From the NCBI GenBank assembly GCA_035623615.1, contig DASPTB010000264.1:1-17928 (forward strand): 17,928 nt of DNA, written 5' to 3'. Below, one piece after another: positions 12,987-17,928 of this stretch. Every line of letters starts with the position of its first letter. The stretch's first letter is position 1. This DNA comes from DASPTB01 sp035623615 (GTDB lineage: Bacteria; Actinomycetota; UBA4738). A program made the position numbers and the translations under genes. The notes under the pieces are model-generated. The model ran no database searches. It was not told where the DNA came from and was given only the letters and a program-made list of their open reading frames with translations.

Positions 12987-14092
12987 AGGAGCGCCTGCAG
13001 CTCGGCCCGAGCCTCCTCGGCCAGCCGTGCCTCTTCCTGGCGACGCTCGACGGCCTGCTGGCGCCGGGTGATCTCGGCGACCCGCGCCATCTCGACGGCC
13101 TTCTCGCGGGCTTCCTCCTCGGCCTTCCGGCGAGCCTCCTCCGCCACGCGCTGCTCGGCGGCGGCCTTCTCGGCCTCCTTGCGGCGAGCCTCCTCGGCCT
13201 TGCGGAGCTCGGCGGCGGCCTTCTCGGCTTCCTTGCGACGAACCTGCTCCTCGGCGTGGCGCTTGGCCTCGTCGGCCCTGGCGGCCGCGTCGGCTTGTGC
13301 CCGGCGCTTCGCGTCCTCGCGGTGGCGCTGCTCTTCGGCCTTGCGCTCGGTCTCGATCCGCTTCGCCTCGACTCTCCGGCGCTGCTCGTCGAGGCGGTGT
13401 GCCTCGACTTCCTCCAGCCGCTGCTGCTCGCGCTCCGCGTCGCGCTGCTTGCGCGTCTCCTCACGCCTCGTCTGCCGGTCGCGGGCGAGCCGGCGGATCT
13501 CATCCAGCGGCGAGGCCTTGGGGGCGGTGGCTACCGTGGCTTCCGGCGCGGGGGCGGGCTTGGGAGCGGGTTTGGGGGCGGGAGCCTTGGCGACGGCGAC
13601 GACCGCCGCGGGCTTGGCCTTCTGCCTCGGCGCCGTGACGACATCGAGCGGGGCTCTGCGGCGAAGATCGTTCGCGAGCCGGGCGGCTTCGCGGCGCTGC
13701 TTGGCCTCCTGCGCCCGCCGGCGAGCCGCCTCTGCCTGCTCCTTGCGGGTGGCTGCCTCGGCCTGCTTCCGCGCGTCCTCGGCCAGCTTGCGCTCGGCCG
13801 CGGCCTTCGCCTTGGCTTCGTCCTGTGCCCGTTTCGCCTCCTGCAGTTCCGCCTCTTCCTCCGCCGTCTTCGTGTGGCTCAGCCGAGACTCCAGCACGTC
13901 GCGGAACTCTTCGGTCAGCCGGATGGCCTCCTGCTCGTCGAGGGGGGAGCCGCACGTGTCGCACGACGGCCCCGGGCGCGAGAGACCCGCGCACCACGGG
14001 CATGCCACACGGCCTGCGAGCGCTACCTCGACCTCGTCGACCTGCACGGCGGTGACGGAGGGTACGTCGGCGGTCTGCTTGTCGGCGGACAT
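12974..14092 (-). CDS. Zinc-ribbon/long coiled-coil protein (paralogue of 7769-8281)
   Basis: A 372-residue protein with a zinc-ribbon-like motif C31-x2-C34-x9-C44-x2-C47 (ACPWCAGLSRPGPSCDTCGSP). A very charged helix follows at 52-145, then a Pro/Ala/Lys hinge at about 155-195 with KPAPKPAP repeats, and a second long Glu/Arg/Ala/Lys helix at about 196-365. The architecture resembles stalk-like scaffold proteins, with low-complexity helices reminiscent of TolA-type rods. The ribbon and first helix match the shorter protein at 7769-8281. The frame is open upstream to 14284, but ATG 14092 has AGGAG 6 bases upstream and gives the N terminus comparable to the paralogue. The next gene in the operon is a c-di-GMP enzyme, so a role in signalling or localisation of that enzyme is plausible but unproven. 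Composition bias makes database similarity in the helices unreliable. Confidence 0.7.
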   Translation of the reverse strand: MSADKQTADVPSVTAVQVDEVEVALAGRVACPWCAGLSRPGPSCDTCGSPLDEQEAIRLTEEFRDVLESRLSHTKTAEEEAELQEAKRAQDEAKAKAAAERKLAEDARKQAEAATRKEQAEAARRRAQEAKQRREAARLANDLRRRAPLDVVTAPRQKAKPAAVVAVAKAPAPKPAPKPAPAPEATVATAPKASPLDEIRRLARDRQTRREETRKQRDAEREQQRLEEVEAHRLDEQRRRVEAKRIETERKAEEQRHREDAKRRAQADAAARADEAKRHAEEQVRRKEAEKAAAELRKAEEARRKEAEKAAAEQRVAEEARRKAEEEAREKAVEMARVAEITRRQQAVERRQEEARLAEEARAELQALLDAV

Positions 14093-14779
14093 GGATGCTC
14101 CTGATCGTGTTTGTGCGGTACAGAGTCGGCGTTTGGCGTCTCGGTTGCAATCCCCCCTTCGGTCGAAAAACCGCATGGTCACTCGGGGAAGGCGGCTCGG
14201 AAAACCGGGTCCGGCGAACGCTGTGGGTGGTTCCCGCGTGCGATGCGCGCCCCGCCGGGCGACGTAGCGAACGTGCGGCGGCAACGACCGAAAGACCTAC
14301 TTCTCCTGCCCGGTGTCCGGCGATTCGTCGCGCACCCTAGGGTGACGCACATCGGCGAGTGGCGTGCGTGCGTCGTCGGCGCGGCCAGCGCCGCGCATCC
14401 GATTCGTACTGTCGGCGAATTACTTCCGAAGGCTCAACCTCGGGACACCCGGGCCGATAACCCGAGCGATGCAACGCGGGAGCTCACGACTCGGACGAGC
14501 GCCGGCCGGCTGGCCGGGCTGTCCGTCCATGGCCACGCGGACACGCGTCCAGGGACTCGAGCGGAGCGGCAGGCACCGGTGGCGGCCGTGGCGGCGGTCC
14601 CGGCGGGCTCCGCGCTCGCCGATGGTCCGCTGGCTGGAGTCAGGCGTGATCCCGATGCTGATCGACTGCTCCCGCGCGCCCGAGGAGGGCGCTTCGCCTC
14701 GCAGTCGCGGTCCGCGCGCGCTCGGCGCGGCCGGATGCCTCGCACCGAGGCCCAGAGGGCGGTAGCGGAGACTTGGGGG
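14093..14779. other. 687-base region without a convincing gene; probable long leader
   Basis: No open frame here has recognisable protein features. Frames that stay open do so with codon use expected of shadows in GC-rich DNA. The part next to 14092 would be the 5' leader of the minus-strand zinc-ribbon/GGDEF-EAL operon. On that strand it holds a hairpin (CGGT and ACCG around TTTTCG, plus positions 14161-14174) followed at once by a run of six G. I compared it with the c-di-GMP-I, c-di-AMP and glutamine riboswitch cores and could not match any. The part from 14345 to 14771 shows nothing I can name. Confidence 0.4.
14333..14344. promoter_or_regulatory. Palindrome CACCCTAGGGTG, candidate operator or -10 region
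   Basis: CACCCTAGGGTG is a perfect 12-base palindrome. Each strand contains TAGGGT, a TAnnnT -10 type box, so it could be the promoter of the minus-strand zinc-ribbon operon with a leader of about 235 bases, an operator for a dimeric regulator, or both. No clear -35 was found. Confidence 0.35.
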
Positions 14780-14790
14780 TCAGCCCCGAG
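14772..14790 (-). terminator. Hairpin with a stop codon in its loop, after the small membrane protein
   Basis: CTTGGGG (14772-14778) pairs with CCCCGAG (14784-14790), with one G-T wobble, around a 5-base loop. The TGA stop of the minus-strand gene (14782-14780) lies in the loop. The position suggests a terminator; no T-run follows. Confidence 0.35.
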
Positions 14791-15079
14791 ACGGATCCGC
14801 CGAGCTGTCGTCGATCGACGCCGAGGGCGACGTGGCGTCCTCGCGCTTCGCCGGCCGATACTGGCCGAACGTGGCCTGGTCCTGCGTGAAGGCGCGGAAG
14901 TTGTCCTCAAAGGAGTCCCAATCGAACTGGGGCTCGAGGGGTGGCGCCTTCGGCGGGTCGTCGCGCTTGGTACCACCTCCGCCGCCGCCCGAGGGCTGCT
15001 CGCGAAGGAGCAGCCACAGGAGCCAGGGCAGCTGCGCGACGGCCACGATCACGAGTCCGATGAGCATTCCCTCTTGCAC
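14780..15079 (-). CDS. Small single-pass membrane protein
   Basis: A 99-residue protein with an N-terminal hydrophobic segment at about residues 5-22 (MLIGLVIVAVAQLPWLLWLLL). A glycine run, a Lys/Arg/Asp patch, and a 60-residue acidic, probably soluble tail follow (FDWDSFEDNFRAFTQDQATFGQY). I do not recognise a family. GTG at 15079 was chosen because GGAGGG lies 5 bases upstream; the in-frame ATG at 15067 has AGAGGG almost touching it, which is poor spacing. The open frame continues far upstream, but that part lies over the DivIVA-like gene and is a shadow. It is transcribed divergently from the coiled-coil gene, with a 210-base shared control region, so a functional link is possible. The short conserved-looking FxxNFxxFTxDQxxFGQ stretch could be a partner-binding motif. 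Confidence 0.55.
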   Translation of the reverse strand: MQEGMLIGLVIVAVAQLPWLLWLLLREQPSGGGGGGTKRDDPPKAPPLEPQFDWDSFEDNFRAFTQDQATFGQYRPAKREDATSPSASIDDSSADPSRG

Positions 15080-15131
15080 GGCGGCCCTCCAGGTCCGGCG
15101 GTCCACCCATTGTTGCCGCCGCGCGGCCGAC

Positions 15132-15159
15132 CCTCTATCGGGCGAATGGCCTAATTCAA
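15132..15159 (-). promoter_or_regulatory. Candidate promoter of the small membrane protein gene
   Basis: On the minus strand TTGAAT (15159-15154) and TAGAGG (15137-15132) are separated by 16 bases, about 50 bases before the GTG at 15079. The -35 is good and the -10 weak. Confidence 0.3.
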
Positions 15160-15164
15160 GGAAG

Positions 15165-15217
15165 GGGGATCCCCGAATGGCGGCCCAGGACGGAATTCCG
15201 TCTTTGCGCTCAAGCGC
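15165..15217. repeat. Three palindromes in the divergent control region
   Basis: GGGGATCCCC (15165-15174), GACGGAATTCCGTC (15189-15202, perfect over 14 bases) and GCGCT-CA-AGCGC (15206-15217) lie in tandem between the promoters of the small membrane protein and the DivIVA-like gene. They could be binding sites for dimeric regulators. Confidence 0.4.
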
Positions 15218-15218
15218 G

Positions 15219-15247
15219 TTGATCCATCGGTCGAGGCATCGAATAAT
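15219..15247 (+). promoter_or_regulatory. Candidate sigma-70-type promoter of the DivIVA-like gene
   Basis: TTGATC (15219-15224), a 17-base spacer, and AATAAT (15242-15247) make a good housekeeping-type promoter with ideal spacing. Transcription would start near 15254, giving a leader of about 35 bases that includes the AAGGAGG site at 15278-15284. Confidence 0.5.
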
Positions 15248-15289
15248 CGAACGAGCAGCAGAACGGGCTGCGGCATGAAGGAGGCCTCG

Positions 15290-16567
15290 ATGGGATCGAC
15301 ACCCGCCGCGATGGGCCGGGGTTTGTTCGGATATCGCTCGAAGGACGTGGAAAAGCTGCTCGCCGACCGCGAGGCCATGCTCCGTCTTGCTCAGCAGCAG
15401 TCGCAGGAGGCGCGCAGCCGCCTCGACGAGATCCAGGCCGAGCTCGCGCGCCTGCGCGAGGAGGTCGCCGGCCGTGACCGCAACATCGAGGTCCTGCGGG
15501 AAGAGATCCGGCAGCGCGAAGAGTCGCTGCAGGGGATCCGCACCGAGCTGGCGCAGAGCCAGACGCAGGTCCAGCAGCTCGACTCGCAGACTCGCGCGCT
15601 CCACCAGCAGCTGCAGGAGCAGGCGCAGGCACGGAACACGCAGCAAGTCCTCATGGACGAGCTCGCTCCGATCCTGAAGGCCGCGCAGGAATCCGCGCAG
15701 CGGATCGTCGAGCGGGCCGAGGAGACCGGTGAGCTCAGGACACGCGAGGCCGAGCGGATGCGCTCCGACCTGAGCGGGGCGATCTCGCAGTACGTGCGCT
15801 GGCGCCAGCGGCTGGAGACGGTCATGGCGTCGGTGCAGGATCGGCTCGACGAGGCGCAGTCGCGGATCTCCGAGGTGCCGAAGCGGATCCAGGAGGCGCT
15901 CGCGCCGATGTCGGACGCGATCTACCTGTTCAACGAAGACCTGACCACGCTGTCGCAGGTGGGCGATCCTCCGGGTCAGATCGCCGCGTCCGAGGAGACG
16001 GCTTCTCCCCAGCAGAGCGAGACGCCCTCGGCCGAGCAGTCCGCGCCCGCCGACTACGCCGCGTCCGCCGACTACGCCGCGCCCGTGGACTACGCCGCGC
16101 CCGTGGAGCAGTCGGCCCCGGCCGATCAGGCGGCCACCACGGAGTACGCCCCGCCCGCGGAGTACGCCCCGCCCGCGGAGTACGCCCCGCCGGCCGAGCA
16201 GTCGCCCGCCGGGTACCCGCAGCCTGCCGAGCAGGTCGCACCGGCCGAGCCCGCGGCCCCGCCGGCCGAGTACGCCGCGGCGGAGCCCACGTCGCCGGAG
16301 CCGATCACGCTGCCCGAGGTGTCGAGCCCGCCGGCCGCACCTGCTCCGCCGATGGCGCCCGAGCCGTCCGTCTCCCCGACGCCTCAACCCGGCGTCGGGC
16401 AGGCCCAGCCGCCGATCATCCCGGCCGACCCGCTGGCTCCCGAGACCGAGGCGACCGTCCCAGAGGAACGCCCCGACGATCCCTTCGCGGTCGCCGACGC
16501 CGACGCGCCGGACGTGACGACGGACGAGGGTTCCTCTGGTCTGTGGACGAAAAGCGGCTGGTCCTAG
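15290..16567 (+). CDS. DivIVA-like coiled-coil protein with repetitive tail
   Basis: A 425-residue protein. Residues 10-30 (RGLFGYRSKDVEKLLADREAM) resemble the N-terminal membrane-curvature-binding start of DivIVA/Wag31-type proteins (GYxxxxVxxLL). A long coiled coil follows at about 30-130 (Glu/Arg/Gln heptads), then a helix-rich section at 130-222 (ILKAAQESAQRIVERAEE, as in DivIVA-domain proteins), and a Pro/Ala/Glu-rich tail of 200 residues. In the tail, residues 248-307 are about ten six-residue repeats of the type (A/V)-(D/E)-Y-A-(A/P)-P. ATG 15290 is preferred over 15275 because AAGGAGG (15278-15284) lies 5 bases before it. DivIVA proteins mark poles and septa and recruit wall-synthesis or chromosome-segregation factors; a similar scaffold role is inferred. 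The homology is weak enough that another coiled-coil family remains possible. Confidence 0.6.
   Translation: MGSTPAAMGRGLFGYRSKDVEKLLADREAMLRLAQQQSQEARSRLDEIQAELARLREEVAGRDRNIEVLREEIRQREESLQGIRTELAQSQTQVQQLDSQTRALHQQLQEQAQARNTQQVLMDELAPILKAAQESAQRIVERAEETGELRTREAERMRSDLSGAISQYVRWRQRLETVMASVQDRLDEAQSRISEVPKRIQEALAPMSDAIYLFNEDLTTLSQVGDPPGQIAASEETASPQQSETPSAEQSAPADYAASADYAAPVDYAAPVEQSAPADQAATTEYAPPAEYAPPAEYAPPAEQSPAGYPQPAEQVAPAEPAAPPAEYAAAEPTSPEPITLPEVSSPPAAPAPPMAPEPSVSPTPQPGVGQAQPPIIPADPLAPETEATVPEERPDDPFAVADADAPDVTTDEGSSGLWTKSGWS
16031..16210 (+). repeat. 18-base tandem repeats coding for a hexapeptide tail
   Basis: About ten in-frame 18-base units, starting at 16031, encode AEQSAP, ADYAAS, ADYAAP, VDYAAP, VEQSAP, ADQAAT, TEYAPP, AEYAPP, AEYAPP and AEQSPA. 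The three AEYAPP/TEYAPP units are almost identical at DNA level, which points to recent duplication by slippage. Copy number may vary between strains. Confidence 0.75.
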
Positions 16568-16576
16568 GCGACGCCC

Positions 16577-16602
16577 CGGGATCCCGCTCGGGCGGGACCC
16601 CG
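16577..16602. terminator. Bidirectional terminator hairpin
   Basis: CGGG (16577-16580) pairs with CCCG (16599-16602). After one mismatch, TCCCGC (16582-16587) pairs with GCGGGA (16592-16597) around the loop TCGG. This strong hairpin lies in the 42-base gap between two convergent genes, 10 bases after the TAG at 16567. No T-run follows. Confidence 0.6.
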
Positions 16603-16609
16603 CATCCGG

Positions 16610-17928
16610 CTACCGTGCGCTGAAGTCCTTGCCGACCACGATGGTCACGTCGGCCAGCTGGCTGGGCTCGCCCGAGACCTCTACCTCGCCCTTGCCGAGC
16701 AGCGTCTGCGCCCGGCGGGCCGCGTCGACGAACCCGTTCCCGGTCGCGACGATCTGTGTCGTCCGTTGATTGAAGCGCGTCGCGTTCTGCGACGCGACGA
16801 CGAGGAAGCCGGCGGGCGCCAGCTTGTCGTTGATCATCGTGCCCAGACCCGGAGCGCCGCTCCCGTTGATGACGACGACGCGCACGAGCGTTCCCAGGCT
16901 CGTGCCGAACTGTCCGAGCGCCTTGGTGAGCGCCTTCTGGTCGACGTTCAGGCCGGACTCGGACGAGGGAGCCGTGGGCATCTCGACGACCGTCGCGTCT
17001 TTGGCCGACGCCATGATCTTCGAGACGACCGTCGCGTCATCCGTGGTCCCGGCGGTGCTCCAATCCGATGGGCTGCTGGAAGCTCCCATGATCCCGGACA
17101 GCACGTCTTCCCAGCGGGCCGTCGCGTCGTCTGCGCTTCCCTGGCCGAGATAGGCGACGGCCATGGCGCCGCGCATCGTCACGCTCCCCGGCTGGATCGT
17201 GTGCCCGGCGTAGGTGAACGCCGATTCGGTCTGCACGTGGATGCCCCCAAGTCGATCGATCTGCGAGGCAAGGGTTCCGGGGGAAGTGAACAAGTAGTGG
17301 CCGACGCGCCGGTCGAGCAGGGTCTGGGCCACTGCCTGCGCCTGCGGACCGCTCCCGGCACTCTGGCCGGCTTGCGCAACGTTTCCGGCGGGGAGCGTCA
17401 CGTTGGTCTGGTTGGGAATCGCCATCGCCACCGGGTCGCCGGTGTGCGGCACCCCGATCACGGCCAGCTGCGTTCCCGTCGGCATCTGGACGGCCCAGAC
17501 AAGGCTGGAAGGTGAGGTCCCGAGGCTCCCGAACCGTGTGTCGGGGTGCGGTTGCTGCCCCTGAGGCCGCGTCACAACGACGGCCGCGACGAGAAGGGCC
17601 AGCGCGAGCAACGCGACGGCCAGGGTCTTCGGGTTGCGAAGGCGGGCCTTGGTCGGGGTCGCGTGACGAGTGGGGATTGCGCGCCAGTCCGCGGGTCGTT
17701 CGCTCCAGACGCTCGATGGCGGAGCCCACTCCGGCTGCGCCGGCGTGGCGGGAGCCTGCGGGGGCAAGGGCGCGAGCTCGTGCGTGTCGACGGGGACGGT
17801 TGCCACAGGAGCCATCGACGTCACCTGTGGAATCGGTGCCGGGGTGACCGGCGGTGGTGCGGGAGCGGGCGGTGGCGGAGGTGGGGGCGCGGGGGCGGTC
17901 ACGGGTGGCGGCGGGGCAACGGTCACGG
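16610..17928 (-). CDS. Membrane-anchored LCP-like/LytR_C protein, 5' end probably cut
   Basis: At least 438 residues. A cytoplasmic, very proline-rich region (about 1-70) precedes a membrane helix at 101-119. A degenerate LCP (LytR-CpsA-Psr)-like domain follows at about 140-280, with VGHYLFTSPGTLASQIDRLGGIHVQ and GAMAVAYLGQGSADDATARWEDVL. A LytR_C domain lies at about 348-434 (VRVVVINGSGAPGLG..., ending ADVTIVVGKDF). LCP enzymes attach teichoic acid, arabinogalactan or other glycopolymers to peptidoglycan. Here the Arg of the usual YVRxR is replaced (YLGQG) and the IPRD-like motif is not evident, while D267 and R271 remain. It may therefore be a non-catalytic or glycan-binding member. The first visible start codon (GTG 17926) is only two bases from the window edge; the true start may lie outside. 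It converges on the DivIVA-like gene. Confidence 0.75.
   Translation of the reverse strand, partial: VTVAPPPPVTAPAPPPPPPPAPAPPPVTPAPIPQVTSMAPVATVPVDTHELAPLPPQAPATPAQPEWAPPSSVWSERPADWRAIPTRHATPTKARLRNPKTLAVALLALALLVAAVVVTRPQGQQPHPDTRFGSLGTSPSSLVWAVQMPTGTQLAVIGVPHTGDPVAMAIPNQTNVTLPAGNVAQAGQSAGSGPQAQAVAQTLLDRRVGHYLFTSPGTLASQIDRLGGIHVQTESAFTYAGHTIQPGSVTMRGAMAVAYLGQGSADDATARWEDVLSGIMGASSSPSDWSTAGTTDDATVVSKIMASAKDATVVEMPTAPSSESGLNVDQKALTKALGQFGTSLGTLVRVVVINGSGAPGLGTMINDKLAPAGFLVVASQNATRFNQRTTQIVATGNGFVDAARRAQTLLGKGEVEVSGEPSQLADVTIVVGKDFSAR

Noticed and set aside
11051..14104. Plus-strand 1017-codon open frame opposite the GGDEF/EAL and zinc-ribbon genes
   Set aside because: Shadow of an intact catalytic protein on the other strand; composition is typical of antisense frames, including Leu/Gly-rich stretches opposite the Glu/Lys/Ala helices.
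14093..14344. c-di-GMP-I, c-di-AMP or glutamine riboswitch in the operon leader
   Set aside because: Fragments such as GACGCCAAACGCC and GCGGGAACCACC recall parts of known cores, but the partner segments and required hairpins are missing.
14298..14399. Minus-strand 33-codon frame ending DESPDTGQEK upstream of the zinc-ribbon operon
   Set aside because: Possible leader peptide, but no ribosome binding site or conserved feature can be seen.
14364..14765. Plus-strand 133-codon open frame in the gene-poor region
   Set aside because: No ribosome binding site, no recognisable domain, Arg/Pro/Ser-rich composition as expected by chance.
14111..15154. Plus-strand 347-codon open frame over the gene-poor region
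   Set aside because: Arg/Ala/Gly-rich, no motif, and overlaps the small membrane protein gene on the opposite strand.
16031..16210. CRISPR-like array
   Set aside because: The repeats are contiguous 18-base coding units with no spacers, in frame within a protein tail.
15080..16387. Upstream extension of the small membrane protein frame over the coiled-coil gene
   Set aside because: The extension is antisense to the DivIVA-like gene and made of Arg/Gly/Leu runs; the GTG at 15079 has a proper ribosome binding site.
1..17928. tRNA, rRNA or mobile elements
   Set aside because: No cloverleaf, rRNA core sequence, transposase, integrase or terminal repeats were seen on reading both strands.

Overview
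The window is about 18 kb of very GC-rich chromosomal DNA from a single organism, most likely an uncultured or deep-branching member of the Actinomycetota. The reasons are: many GTG starts; TAnnnT -10 boxes placed directly before GTG starts, which is the leaderless actinobacterial style; a CU044_5270-type membrane protein; an Actinobacteria-type channel-like protein; and a DUF4446-bactofilin-serS cluster. I see no rRNA, tRNA, CRISPR array, transposase, phage gene or integration site. I cannot name the genus.

Layout, left to right. 1-1063: the probable tail of an upstream gene (likely a sigma factor) overlapping a CU044_5270-like membrane protein. 1205-4182 (+): a channel-like membrane protein, an FAD-dependent amine/amino-acid oxidase-type enzyme and a small DoxX-family membrane protein. 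4220-5221 (-): a divergent, short LarC-like nickel-pincer cofactor protein. 5291-7595 (+): a tight run of DUF4446 protein, bactofilin and seryl-tRNA synthetase. 7769-9768 (+): a zinc-ribbon protein, a small HExxH protein, a tandem ACT-domain protein and a double zinc-ribbon protein. 9788-14092 (-): a two-gene unit encoding a zinc-ribbon/long coiled-coil protein followed by a membrane-bound sensor with intact GGDEF and EAL domains. 14093-14779: a long stretch with no convincing gene. 14780-16567: a small membrane protein divergent from a DivIVA-like coiled-coil protein with a repetitive tail. 16610 to the window edge (-): a proline-rich, membrane-anchored LCP-like/LytR_C protein, probably cut by the edge.

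How the genes may work together (inference). Much of the window looks like envelope and cell-architecture machinery: bactofilin, DUF4446 membrane protein, DivIVA-like coiled coil, LCP-like/LytR_C protein and a small membrane protein. Next to these sits a c-di-GMP turnover enzyme co-transcribed with a zinc-ribbon coiled-coil protein, whose paralogue lies about 6 kb away. The most original point is this zinc-ribbon/coiled-coil pair and its operon link to a dual GGDEF/EAL sensor. Other points of interest are two equal translation starts on the bactofilin, a LarC-like protein that has lost a hallmark Asp and its C-terminal end, a channel-like protein with an altered selectivity filter, and several inverted-repeat clusters in the leaders.
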